Notes under the pieces: model-generated
Databases searched by the model: none
Seen by the model: only the letters and a program-made list of their open reading frames with translations
What the model was told of the DNA's origin: nothing
From: Nanobdellota archaeon
GTDB taxonomy: Archaea > Nanobdellota > Nanobdellia > Woesearchaeales > WJKV01
Direction: 5' to 3'
Assembly: GCA_023133595.1 (NCBI GenBank)
Contig: JAGLWF010000004.1
Coordinates: 1-64,000 of the forward strand
DNA: 64,000 bases
Program-made: the position numbers and the translations under genes
Shown: in pieces, positions 50,474-59,454 of the stretch
Layout: each line of letters begins with the position of its first letter
Numbering within the stretch: the first letter of the stretch is position 1

Positions 50474-51145
50474 ATGAACAAATTCAGACTTATAGGCATT
50501 GCACTCTTCATTGTTGCAATCATCTTGATAGGCTGTGCACCAGATGAAGCACAGATAGTCAGGAAAACACCACTGCCAGAGGCGGATGTTTTTACCAGTG
50601 CTGCTGTTGCAGAACCAAAAGCAGAAGAGAAAGAGGAACCTGTTGAAGAGAAACAAGACATAAAAGAAATATTAGAAGAGACAATCAAAGAAAAAGAGGA
50701 AGAAACTACAAAAGAAGCTGATCCTAGATCAGAGGAATTGTTAAGAGAATTAAAATACAAATACCTGATCGATCTTACAACCCTGACAGCAAGCAATTGC
50801 GATGAGAAAGAGATGGACCTAAAGATACAATTACTAACCAAACGGAACAATATAGAGAATCTTGAAGAGGATATTGTTAAAGGGCAGGAAAGACTGCTTG
50901 AGAAGGAGAAGATTTATGGTCGAAAGCTTGAAGCATACCAGAACGCGACATTAACAGAAGACGAGGCATTAATCAAGGATGCGAGACGAGAGATGAACAA
51001 TGCAAAAGATGTTATGGATGAAAAAGAGGAAGATCTTTTTGATCTGAAGGAAAAGCTTGAAGATACTGAAGATTATATTATCAAAGTTGAGGAAACACTG
51101 GAAAAAGTGCGTGATGAATGTAAAAGATTGAGGTCACGAGGTTAA
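50474..51145 (+). CDS. coiled-coil lipoprotein
   Basis: A 223-residue exported protein with a lipobox (FIVAIILIGC, Cys21), a long acidic linker, and about 130 residues of coiled coil (IENLEEDIVKGQERLLEKEK and neighbours). TGAGGTAAATGAA precedes the ATG. It follows the Fis-HTH gene by five bases and precedes the FHA gene by one, so the three are one operon. Confidence 0.75.
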   Translation: MNKFRLIGIALFIVAIILIGCAPDEAQIVRKTPLPEADVFTSAAVAEPKAEEKEEPVEEKQDIKEILEETIKEKEEETTKEADPRSEELLRELKYKYLIDLTTLTASNCDEKEMDLKIQLLTKRNNIENLEEDIVKGQERLLEKEKIYGRKLEAYQNATLTEDEALIKDARREMNNAKDVMDEKEEDLFDLKEKLEDTEDYIIKVEETLEKVRDECKRLRSRG

Positions 51146-51146
51146 A

Positions 51147-51908
51147 ATGGGCAGAAAAGTAACAATGGAACAACGATTGGAACGTTTTATTTATGAAGAG
51201 AATTTACGTAACAGTAGGATAACCAGAGTAATTACTTCAGCAGAAGCTGCAAAGAAATTCATGCAACAGAAAGGTTATCAAGATCGTTATAATGATCCAG
51301 CTACTCTTGATGAATTAGAAGCTAAGGATGAAGAAGGGATGATCGAGGCTGCAAAAAGGATAAGACAAAAAAGACCAGTCGCTGTTGTGAGACTGACACG
51401 CCTTGATTGTATTGATCCCAGAACAAATGAATATGAGGAAACATCTGTCCGTAAGGTGAGACTTTATGATTTAGACTGGTTGAATACAAATCATATTATT
51501 CTAATTGGCAGAGATTCACGCTGTGACCTGAGACCTTTCCTTAAGCCCGTGAAAGAATATGAGGATATTCACAAAGATAAAGTTCCAACAGATATGGAAA
51601 TCTCAAAATTACACGGCATTATATATTGGAAGAGAGGAAAGCTTTTCTACAAAGATAGAAGTGCTAATGGATCGACTGATAATGATGATAAGATAATCCA
51701 TAACAGTAAGATAGAATGGCACGATCCTCTTCAATACATTGGCTTTGGCCAATTCATCCCGATTAAAAGAGCACGAAACAACTCATACACAGATCCTCGG
51801 ACCCAAAGAAGGGTAGTGAAGAGGGATTTAGTCGAGTGCAGACAATCAAGATTCAAGCTTTGGTGGAGCACCTATGAAATGGATGAGATGAGCAAAGCTT
51901 TAGATTAA
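51147..51908 (+). CDS. FHA-domain protein
   Basis: A 253-residue protein whose second half is a forkhead-associated phosphothreonine-binding domain: ILIGRDSRCDL, EISKLHGIIYWKRGKLFYKD and RSANGST supply GR, S..H and NG signature residues. The first half is helical and of unknown role. FHA domains normally read Ser/Thr kinase marks; no kinase is next to it, the nearest kinase-like gene being at 7620. Its 3' end overlaps the convergent transporter gene by nine bases. Confidence 0.75.
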   Translation: MGRKVTMEQRLERFIYEENLRNSRITRVITSAEAAKKFMQQKGYQDRYNDPATLDELEAKDEEGMIEAAKRIRQKRPVAVVRLTRLDCIDPRTNEYEETSVRKVRLYDLDWLNTNHIILIGRDSRCDLRPFLKPVKEYEDIHKDKVPTDMEISKLHGIIYWKRGKLFYKDRSANGSTDNDDKIIHNSKIEWHDPLQYIGFGQFIPIKRARNNSYTDPRTQRRVVKRDLVECRQSRFKLWWSTYEMDEMSKALD

Positions 51909-53111
51909 GAAATATATTATCACTGGGAGCATCAAGCATCCCATTCCATGATTCTTTCCAATTCCAAGATGAATTGGTATTAATCCTACACATGTACTGA
52001 CAATAAGAACAAACAGTCCTAGGAATCCTGAAAAGATAAATACTAATACAAATGTACAGATAATTATCAGGATGCACAAAAGTTTATAGTTGACTTTACT
52101 AATTAAATTTGAGAAAAAGCGTGCAAAAAACAAAGCTAAATACGTAGCAACACCAGCAACAACCAATGTCGCTGCAATGATTGTGCATAATTGTGATAAT
52201 TCTATATTGCCGATTATCTCTAAGACAGCAACAATCGCACCATTCCTCGCTTTCTCAATCGTATACAAAGTTACCAATGATAACAGAAAGTTTACAGTGT
52301 TTATCGCTCCTTGAAGCATCAAATAACCTAACACACCAATCTCACCGACTAAGCAAGAAGCGATTATCGAAGCTTGCGCAGCACCTAATCCTGGCAACAG
52401 ACCAGTTGCAGATCCTGCAATGGTTCCAGCTGCTAATGATTTTACAGTAACCTTCTTCGATACCTCGAGATCCTCTGTAATGCGCTGTATAGGCACAACA
52501 GAATCTTTGAACAATGAATTGATTAACATTGACATGCCAAACAGGCCAGATAACAGTGGAAACAAAGGATCCTTTATCCCAGGAAAGTTCAGAACAACAT
52601 AACCTAGTACCCCGCTTGCAAAGAAGATAAATGCTGCCCAGAAGATCCTGTGTCTGGTTTTTTCCTTCAATATCATAAATGCGACAACCATGACTAAAAT
52701 ATGTCCAATGTATTTAGAAATAATTTCATAGATATAAGGCATTAAAACAATCATGATTGGAATAAATGCAATAGAAGTCAGCACAGCCAACAAAGAACCA
52801 ATTACAGTAAGTTTAATGCATTCATAGGCACGTCCTTCCATCACCAGCTGATGCGCAGGAAGAACTGATAAAGCAGTATCAGCGTCAGGCACACCTAGTA
52901 ACGCTGACGGAATAAAATCAAGAAACGTATGCGTCACAGCCAGTGCAATTATAAAGATTACAAGAACAAATGGTGAAGTAAAACCTAAGAAGAAGGGTGC
53001 AGAAGACAAAACAATAAGAGAAACTAGATTAACATGGATGCCGGGTATTAATCCAGTGACAATACCAGCACCAATTCCGCATATGATTGCCAATAATATT
53101 TCTAAAAACAT
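51900..53111 (-). CDS. TctA-like (archaeal DUF112) membrane transporter
   Basis: A 403-residue protein with about eleven membrane helices. The N-terminal GIGAGIVTGLIPGIHVNLVS and the matching internal AGTIAGSATGLLPGLGAAQAS are the duplicated GLxPG motifs of the TctA superfamily, and FLDFIPSALLGVPDADTALS is typical of the archaeal branch. The substrate is unknown; the small TctB/TctC partners are absent. Confidence 0.85.
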   Translation of the reverse strand: MFLEILLAIICGIGAGIVTGLIPGIHVNLVSLIVLSSAPFFLGFTSPFVLVIFIIALAVTHTFLDFIPSALLGVPDADTALSVLPAHQLVMEGRAYECIKLTVIGSLLAVLTSIAFIPIMIVLMPYIYEIISKYIGHILVMVVAFMILKEKTRHRIFWAAFIFFASGVLGYVVLNFPGIKDPLFPLLSGLFGMSMLINSLFKDSVVPIQRITEDLEVSKKVTVKSLAAGTIAGSATGLLPGLGAAQASIIASCLVGEIGVLGYLMLQGAINTVNFLLSLVTLYTIEKARNGAIVAVLEIIGNIELSQLCTIIAATLVVAGVATYLALFFARFFSNLISKVNYKLLCILIIICTFVLVFIFSGFLGLFVLIVSTCVGLIPIHLGIGKNHGMGCLMLPVIIYFLI

Positions 53112-53146
53112 TTTAATTAAGCGACCGCACCTTTACACATTCATAA

Positions 53147-53158
53147 GTTTTATATATG
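53147..53158. promoter_or_regulatory. near-symmetrical TATA element in the 53.1-53.3 kb gap
   Basis: GTTTTATATATG could drive the plus strand (start near 53180) and, read backwards (CATATATAAAAC), the transporter gene on the minus strand. Confidence 0.35.
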
Positions 53159-53174
53159 AGCGGACACAAATCAA

Positions 53175-53240
53175 TAGTGGACGTGGGATTCTCACTAGGG
53201 TATCAGTTTGGTCGCTTTGCCAGATTATGCGACCTTTTTT
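53175..53240 (+). ncRNA. candidate small RNA with terminator-like end
   Basis: In a 220-base gap without a gene, a plus-strand transcript starting near 53180 would contain GTGGG-ATT-CTCAC and end in GGTCGC-N13-GCGACC followed by six T (53210-53240). The same hairpin read on the minus strand would lie in the leader of the transporter gene, where a third copy, GGTGCGGTCGC (53121-53131), could pair alternatively. It may be an sRNA, a terminator or a leader switch; expression is unknown. Confidence 0.35.
53210..53240 (+). terminator. intrinsic-terminator-like hairpin
   Basis: GGTCGC (53210-53215), a 13-base loop, GCGACC (53229-53234), then TTTTTT. A T-run alone suits archaeal termination; the stem is an extra feature. 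Confidence 0.45.
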
Positions 53241-53331
53241 CTTTTTACAATAACTATTAAGAAATCATTATTCAAATACTTTCTCTAAGAAAAAATAAAA
53301 AAATTACAAAAAAATTAGAAATTAAGATGAT

Positions 53332-55164
53332 TCACCATGCAGGGTCATCATAATCAGGATCACCAGGAAATCTGTGTCTGTCCTTTTCCTGGGGCCGTCT
53401 TATATCTGTACTGGTTCTTTTTTCATCTTTGATTGTCCCTGCAATTTTTTCACTTGTAAACTCAAGATCATCCAATGTTTCTGCTGCAAGAAAATCAACT
53501 TCTCCTTTTCTAGGAACTAGTTGGAACCGATTCACATCTCCTTCTTCTGGATTTGGCATGAATGATAATCCGTTCAATTCTTCAGAGATGTATCCAGTCA
53601 AAGCATCGTGATGGCTGGTGACAAAAACCCTGCAGCCTTTCTTGATAAGAACAGGAAGAAGACGTTTTGCCATCTCTCGCGCAGTATGTGCATTAGTTGA
53701 ATCACCTAACTCATCAAGTATGACAGTCTCTCCAAGATGGACATCCATCAGCTGTTTTTCAACACCTCGAAGGCTTCTCTCTAGTTCAGAACCTCCGTAC
53801 CCTCTTTCTCCTTTGCACGAGATTAGATGACTGCAAGGAACAGGACTGTATCTTGCATCTACAACAGGACTTGGATAACCAGCGTTTGTCAAAGCAATAA
53901 GCAAGTGTACTGTTCTCCACGCTTCTGACTTTCCTCTTTTGTTCGGACCTTCTGCCTGTATCACTCGATGCTCTGGCAAGAAATTGAACCAGTTCGGTGC
54001 TGTAGGTGGCCGATATCTGCTTTGGTATTCAGGTTGTAATTCTTGGGTCCTTGGTTCGTGCGCAATCCTTTGAAAAATCATCCTTATTGGATAGATCTCT
54101 GTTAGTTCGAGAACTCCGGGTTCATCTACAATCTCTGGAAATGTCGAGGGATAATCATACTTCTGCAATTCATGATGCAGAAAAGCACCCTGGAAATAAT
54201 GCTTGATCTGCAAGTGCACTAGGAAAGCTGGAACAGCAAGTATCTGCGATGCGATTTCATTCACAATATCCATCCTCTGCCTTGCATGCCCGATTGCCTG
54301 AGCTACCAAGCCTTCATCATCCCATCCATCTTTGAATTTCACAACTTTTCTCTCTTCTATCTTTCTTGTTCCTCTTCGATCCATTTTTTCCACAGCATAC
54401 ATAGATATATCATCCTCAAGAAAGACAAAAACATCTTCTGGTTTTATTCCTGGTTTCAACATTCCGAAACGACCTTGTTTGAACCGTTCTGTAAAGACAG
54501 CGAATATCCTTGAATCAGTGATCTTTCTTTTCTTCCGCAACAATTCACAGAAATAAATATCATCCCGCATCTCACATGCCCAACTGTACAATCTCTTGAA
54601 AGCTTCGCTTTTCAGATCAAATTTCTCGAGTTCCAGAAGATTATCTAAAAACACAGCAAGCTTCTCTGGTGTACCATCACAACTGACAGAAACAGAGGTA
54701 TAATCATGCGCACTACCGTCTGGAAATAATTTGCTTGCATCTATCAACAATTTTTCAAAAAAATCATATAATTCTTTATTCTTTATGAATTCTTTCACAG
54801 CTTCCTGCCTGAACCTGACATCTTTAGTAGTGTTAGGCAGATTCAGAAGATGGTGGTAAGGCAGCGGTGTTTTGTGATACGCGTCCGATCCAAGCATAGA
54901 TACTTTTCCCTGGAAGATTGGGTGTTCGTTTCCGCCGAACATCCGTTCAATAACTTCATACTCTCTATCATGTCCTAGATACAAAAGACCAGAATTCTCA
55001 ATTTGATCATCTCTGTGTTCTTGATGCTGCAAATGCACTGGATAAAACTTGTTCCCAGGATCTCCTTGCAATTGCAATGCTTCTTCTAGGGTTCCATCAA
55101 CAGAAACCATATTCGCAGCCCAGACTACATTTCTCCTGTTCAGCTTTTCAATTTTCTCATCCAT
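53332..55164 (-). CDS. MutS-family ATPase
   Basis: A 610-residue protein with a C-terminal MutS-type ABC ATPase: Walker A GPNKRGKSEAWR (MutS has GPNMGGKST), the signature GGSELERSLRGVEKQL, Walker B TVILDELGDST and the H-loop VFVTSHHD. The middle region (about 150-400) is helical as in MutS lever and clamp domains; the N-terminal mismatch-recognition domain and its Phe-x-Glu are not visible. No MutL is nearby. A role in recombination or ribosome rescue rather than mismatch repair is possible, as for MutS2/MutS5-like proteins. Confidence 0.82.
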   Translation of the reverse strand: MDEKIEKLNRRNVVWAANMVSVDGTLEEALQLQGDPGNKFYPVHLQHQEHRDDQIENSGLLYLGHDREYEVIERMFGGNEHPIFQGKVSMLGSDAYHKTPLPYHHLLNLPNTTKDVRFRQEAVKEFIKNKELYDFFEKLLIDASKLFPDGSAHDYTSVSVSCDGTPEKLAVFLDNLLELEKFDLKSEAFKRLYSWACEMRDDIYFCELLRKKRKITDSRIFAVFTERFKQGRFGMLKPGIKPEDVFVFLEDDISMYAVEKMDRRGTRKIEERKVVKFKDGWDDEGLVAQAIGHARQRMDIVNEIASQILAVPAFLVHLQIKHYFQGAFLHHELQKYDYPSTFPEIVDEPGVLELTEIYPIRMIFQRIAHEPRTQELQPEYQSRYRPPTAPNWFNFLPEHRVIQAEGPNKRGKSEAWRTVHLLIALTNAGYPSPVVDARYSPVPCSHLISCKGERGYGGSELERSLRGVEKQLMDVHLGETVILDELGDSTNAHTAREMAKRLLPVLIKKGCRVFVTSHHDALTGYISEELNGLSFMPNPEEGDVNRFQLVPRKGEVDFLAAETLDDLEFTSEKIAGTIKDEKRTSTDIRRPQEKDRHRFPGDPDYDDPAW

Positions 55165-55248
55165 TCCTTAACCCCCAACCGATGACAAGACCAACTATCA
55201 TAATGAATAGAATTAACAGCAATATTTATTTCTTATGGATAAGAGAGG

Positions 55249-56028
55249 CTACTTCTGATTTCGCACATTGGGATTTAGATAAATCCGGACACAATTCCTC
55301 TCCTGCTCAAAATCAGGCCTTTTCCAGGCAGTTCTGTATATCTTTCCGTGGGTTTTTCTGTCTGAGACAAAAAACATGAACCTTCTTCTTCCCATTGGAG
55401 TCTTTGAGACATATATGTGGGAATAACTTTCTTCACGAGGATCATACTCCCTCCATATCTCTTGAGGATCTTTGGCAGTCTCTGAAAGGATATCTTCAAT
55501 ACTAGCATCAACCATTTCTAGAATTTGACGATCAAGCAATCCCCTTGCTTCTATAAGTTTCAAGGAAAGTTCTTTTACTTCTTCGTGATGAGATCTGATT
55601 TGCAGAGGCCACTTCTCTGCAGGCTGGTCTTTTATCCTGTTCCATAATGCCAATGAATAAAAATCCGAAAAAAACTCTCCTCGATCCCTGTAAGGGATAT
55701 TCTCATTTTTTCCTAATCTAAAGACTTCCTGGTCAATAGATATCATATGATTATAATATTCTCTAAATCGAGCTTCAGGCAAACTTAAATCTGCTGTGAA
55801 AGATTTTAAAAGATCGTCAGGATCTCTGTCAGGCAGAAAATGAAGACAAAAAAGTTCAACCACATTATCTATCTGCCTTTCCCTGATCTGTCGTATAAGC
55901 AAAGGATGAATTAGAATCTCATTGTAGATGATCTTATCTTTCTCTTTGATAAGTTTATTTGTCCCTTCCTTATCAAATCCATACACGCTCCGTAGTATAC
56001 CTTTAGCTTTTGCATCAATATTATCCAA
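55249..56028 (-). CDS. protein of unknown function
   Basis: A 259-residue soluble protein, no family recognised. The frame opens at GTG 56037, but that GTG is part of AGGAGGTG, so the start should be the TTG at 56028, six bases after this ribosome site. It lies 84 bases upstream of the MutS-like gene on the same strand and may be cotranscribed. Confidence 0.65.
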   Translation of the reverse strand: MDNIDAKAKGILRSVYGFDKEGTNKLIKEKDKIIYNEILIHPLLIRQIRERQIDNVVELFCLHFLPDRDPDDLLKSFTADLSLPEARFREYYNHMISIDQEVFRLGKNENIPYRDRGEFFSDFYSLALWNRIKDQPAEKWPLQIRSHHEEVKELSLKLIEARGLLDRQILEMVDASIEDILSETAKDPQEIWREYDPREESYSHIYVSKTPMGRRRFMFFVSDRKTHGKIYRTAWKRPDFEQERNCVRIYLNPNVRNQK

Positions 56029-56170
56029 TTTGAGCACCTCCTAGTCATTCATTCCTAATTTTCTCTAAAGAGGTAGCCCTAAATCCCATTATTCATATAT
56101 TTCTCTAAGAGGTAGCAATAATATATTATATGATATAAATCATATATATACTTTTTGGAAATAAGTATGG

Positions 56171-56262
56171 GCATAGCACCAAGCGTAGCCTTTGACTAAA
56201 CGCACCAATAATATAGAATCGTTTTTATGAGCAATATTATACTCGTGCAAAGCGTGCTATGC
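56171..56262. repeat. 92-base structured intergenic element, copy 1
   Basis: Begins GCATAGCACCAAGCGTAGCC and ends CAAAGCGTGCTATGC, both shared with 59455-59546. GCATAGCAC/GTGCTATGC is a nine-pair terminal stem, extended outside by GTATG (56165-56169) and CATAC (56264-56268). Inside, CTTTG (56190-56194) pairs with CAAAG (56248-56252) and ATAATAT (56208-56214) with ATATTAT (56234-56240). It lies between the 3' end of gpsA and the start of the 56028 gene, both on the minus strand. Structured RNA or REP/MITE-like element. Confidence 0.75.
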
Positions 56263-56299
56263 ACATACGGAAATAATTCTTTTTAAACATTCAGCTGCA

Positions 56300-57508
56300 T
56301 CAGTCCTGCTCTAAACCTTTTTTCTTTATTTCAGTCTTTCTTTTATCTCTCTCGTGGTTTCTTCTTGCACGTTTTTCCATTGCATCTAGTAGGCGCGCGA
56401 TCTTAGGATGTCCTTCTGCAAGACTATCGAGAGCTTCCTCGATGTGTATCTGGCCGTACATAACTCTTCTGATATTCCTGAAGACTATGAAATCTTTCTC
56501 CCATCCTTTTCCTCTGAAATAGTTTGCAAGGGAGTTTGTTGTTGTCACGCTTTCAACAGCCTCGCCAACATAGTCAAGGATCTCTTCTATAGGCCTATCA
56601 TCTCCTTTTGCCTGTGCAATTCCTCGCAGACGGCCTGCCTTAAAATTTCTGGAATCCTTGCTTAATGCTGTTGTTATAAGATCCCCAAGAGCGATATAGG
56701 GAATTCTTCCTTCATACCCTTTATCCTTTGCTATTCGATGGTACATATACTCTGCTTCCTGCGCACTGATCTCAATAAGGCTGCCGATTGTATTCATTAT
56801 CTTCACTTCCAATTTACCTTCTTTGCTTGCCTGCTCTTCATAGTATCCATGGACAACTCCAGATGCAAAAGCTATGACATTCTTCAATGCACTGCTTAAT
56901 TCCAGTCCAAGAATATCAGGATTGTCTTGCAGTGTTGTGAATCTATGGAGAGTAAATGTATCTTTAAGTAGTTCATGATACTGTTTATTAGGAAACAAGG
57001 TCGCAATCGCAGTGCTTGTGGCAAGAAAAGGTTTCTCTCTTATCTCCCTTGCAATGTTTGGTCCTGCCAAAGAAGCGATCCATGGTCTATTGTAACTTTT
57101 CAGTTCTTGTATAAAGATCTCGTGCATAAGATCAACACTATGCTTTTTTTCATCGTAAACTATACCTTTTGCAACATTAAGAATGTAACAATCATGCGGA
57201 AAATACGCTGCAAAAGTATGAGCAGTCGCTCTCATATGTGCAGACGGAACAGCAAATATTGTAAGATCAGCACTTTGAGCATCTATAAATGCAGCTTCAG
57301 GCCATATTGCAGCACTGTCTTGATCTAGAAGTGGTCTATTTCCAATTGTCATTCTTGGACCATGAATCTTTATATTATAACCCGGATAAGTAAATCCTTT
57401 TTCTTCAGGATACCTCTCTGGGTCCTGCAGCATACCGCAGATAGTAGAACCCCAGCTGCCATTACCTAGAATCAGAATGTTTTTGATGGGTTTCAGTTGC
57501 TCTGTCAT
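56300..57508 (-). CDS. gpsA: NAD(P)-dependent glycerol-3-phosphate dehydrogenase
   Basis: Bacterial-type enzyme making sn-glycerol-3-phosphate from dihydroxyacetone phosphate. The N-terminal Rossmann motif is ILILGNGSWGSTI (residues 11-23), followed by VAKGI, SLAGPNIAREI, and the catalytic Lys in LELSSALKNVIAFASGV. Its 402 residues exceed the usual 330-350 because of insertions and a basic tail. Archaea normally use glycerol-1-phosphate instead. Its start lies 47 bases inside the acyltransferase gene, so the two are translationally coupled. Confidence 0.92.
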   Translation of the reverse strand: MTEQLKPIKNILILGNGSWGSTICGMLQDPERYPEEKGFTYPGYNIKIHGPRMTIGNRPLLDQDSAAIWPEAAFIDAQSADLTIFAVPSAHMRATAHTFAAYFPHDCYILNVAKGIVYDEKKHSVDLMHEIFIQELKSYNRPWIASLAGPNIAREIREKPFLATSTAIATLFPNKQYHELLKDTFTLHRFTTLQDNPDILGLELSSALKNVIAFASGVVHGYYEEQASKEGKLEVKIMNTIGSLIEISAQEAEYMYHRIAKDKGYEGRIPYIALGDLITTALSKDSRNFKAGRLRGIAQAKGDDRPIEEILDYVGEAVESVTTTNSLANYFRGKGWEKDFIVFRNIRRVMYGQIHIEEALDSLAEGHPKIARLLDAMEKRARRNHERDKRKTEIKKKGLEQD

Positions 57509-58754
57509 TGATACTCATCCCTTCTTCTTCGAAATGATCTAAACGTGAAGCATAATATGCAATGATATGTTTTCTTCTTCTGTTTCGGGTCAGGGTGCCA
57601 TTGCATGAAAAGATAGCACCTCTGAACGGAGATGCAAACACTAGCATTCCCCTATTAAAAACATCAACAATATCCCCTTCAATATGTCTAGATTTATATC
57701 CTCTATTAATATAACTTTCCCTTAGTCTCTCCATCTCAGCAAGGACATGCCTCTTTTTTGTCTCTGTTGTCTCTTTTAATGTCATAAACTTTTGGAATGC
57801 TCTGGCAACAAGGTCAGACGGCAATATTTCTATTAACCTGCCGACTTCTCTTCTCAGTTCAACTGATAATGATGTCTTAAGCTTTTTTCTGTGCTTTTTT
57901 GCATCTCCAAAAGAGACAAGATGCGGTTTTCCTACATTCATATAAAAATTCCCTAGTGTTGTTCTTCTTGGATCGTAGAATGCTTCTCCGCCATTCATCA
58001 CGATAGAAGCGCTACGTTCCAATCCCCGCACATAACACTGCGCATGGATCATTGGAAGATCAAGACCATAATATTTGAACCATTCAATTGCATATCTTAT
58101 AATTTTAGGATTAAACAGAGAAGGTTTTCCTTCTTTTCTTAAGCTTTTATACTTCTCAAAAGTTCTGAAATGCCTGTCTTCAGCTACTCTTTCATAATTT
58201 ATCGCTGCAGTCACAAAATAAATATCCACTCCTGCCATGACCTGCGCAGCAAGAAGGATGTTCAGCACAGCCTCGTTAAATTGCAGCAACTTTCCAGTAT
58301 CAGAACGTTTACCTTCTGGAAAGAACAAGCAATCCTCTTTCTTGCCAAGCAATTCGTCTGCAATATATTGTTTTTCTGCTCTTAAAACGTCTTTGTATGA
58401 TTTTCCAGGAACATTTCTAGGATCACGATAGATCTTGAATGCTTTGGATTTTCTAAGTCCTTCTCCCATCAATGGAAAATCAATCAGATTGTCACCAGCT
58501 GCAATCGCAGGAGGATTTCTATCTGTCTTTCTGTCAATAATATAAGGAAATATTTGATAATCAATATGGCTCTTGTGCATTAACATATAGATGACAATAT
58601 CATTGTTTGACAAACCTGCAAGATTCTCAAGACCTTTGACCTCTTTTTTATCAAACATCTTTGTTATAAATTTGCCTGCGCGATCTCTCTGGATGTCATA
58701 ATAAGAAGGATCAAAACGATGCTCAATGTCTGTGAAATCCATCTTATCTGCCAT
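57462..58754 (-). CDS. PlsB-like glycerol-3-phosphate acyltransferase
   Basis: A 430-residue acyltransferase of the PlsB/DHAP-acyltransferase kind. Block I is MHKSHIDY (HX4D), block II is FKIYRDPRN, block III is LFFPEGKRSDTGKL; these bind glycerol-3-phosphate and acyl donor. No clear membrane helix is seen. It would add a fatty acyl chain to the product of GpsA, encoded by the overlapping downstream gene. TTTTTATAAAATA is 26 bases before the ATG. Other lysophospholipid acyltransferase roles are possible. Confidence 0.85.
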   Translation of the reverse strand: MADKMDFTDIEHRFDPSYYDIQRDRAGKFITKMFDKKEVKGLENLAGLSNNDIVIYMLMHKSHIDYQIFPYIIDRKTDRNPPAIAAGDNLIDFPLMGEGLRKSKAFKIYRDPRNVPGKSYKDVLRAEKQYIADELLGKKEDCLFFPEGKRSDTGKLLQFNEAVLNILLAAQVMAGVDIYFVTAAINYERVAEDRHFRTFEKYKSLRKEGKPSLFNPKIIRYAIEWFKYYGLDLPMIHAQCYVRGLERSASIVMNGGEAFYDPRRTTLGNFYMNVGKPHLVSFGDAKKHRKKLKTSLSVELRREVGRLIEILPSDLVARAFQKFMTLKETTETKKRHVLAEMERLRESYINRGYKSRHIEGDIVDVFNRGMLVFASPFRGAIFSCNGTLTRNRRRKHIIAYYASRLDHFEEEGMSINDRATETHQKHSDSR

Positions 58755-58900
58755 AAGTATGAGGGATTCAAAACCTATTTTATAAAAATATCCTTTAAGC
58801 CTTTATAAAGGATCTTTCAATAGACTTATATATGATAAATGCTTTAGCACTATTCAATGGGGACTTCTGGGTAGGAATAAGTTCATGGTGAGGAAGTACA

Positions 58901-59440
58901 ATGTCGGCAATCTTAGAGTTAACAGTTCCAGTAACAAGAGAGAAACCAATTGATCTTTACGCAGATCCTAGTATCAGAGCTACTTCTCCTGAAAATTTGA
59001 ATCTGATAAGAAAAATAAAAGATATCTACATAGCTGCGCATAATCTTGGTGATGAAGAGTTCAATGTGATAATGGATCTGAGAGAAAAAGGTTTTGATGT
59101 GAACGAACTTCAGGAACTAGGACTTCTGAGATTTGTAAGTAACAGTGGATACAGACCTATGATCCGGGAAAATATCCTTGCCAGATGCGAACCAGAAGAT
59201 ATGGTTGGTGTTGTTATTGAATTCAATGGATCACGCTATCGAATCGCTAGTTATTCCAATGGACCGTTAAATCCAGATGCAAAAGTAAGAGTTGTAAGAT
59301 CCAACAGAACATTGATGGGTCTTGGTGCTTTCAAAGAAACAAGCATGACAGTCGGTCCGTTATCAAAGAATCCAGAGAACGGTCTTGAACTGATTGCACT
59401 TATTCTAGAACAGCAAGGACAATTGCCTAAAAGAGCATGA
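58901..59440 (+). CDS. protein of unknown function
   Basis: A 179-residue soluble protein of no known family; the C-terminal half looks beta-rich (VGVVIEFNGSRYRIASYSNG). GGTGAGG lies seven bases before the ATG, and the TATA box GACTTATATATG (58824-58835) leaves a leader of about 45 bases. It is divergent from the acyltransferase operon and followed by the second 92-base element. Confidence 0.6.
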   Translation: MSAILELTVPVTREKPIDLYADPSIRATSPENLNLIRKIKDIYIAAHNLGDEEFNVIMDLREKGFDVNELQELGLLRFVSNSGYRPMIRENILARCEPEDMVGVVIEFNGSRYRIASYSNGPLNPDAKVRVVRSNRTLMGLGAFKETSMTVGPLSKNPENGLELIALILEQQGQLPKRA

Positions 59441-59454
59441 AACAGCAAATATAT

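Noticed and set aside
53155..53240. A tRNA or SRP RNA in the gap
   Set aside because: No GTTCGAATC arm, no acceptor stem of seven pairs and no SRP core motif could be found.
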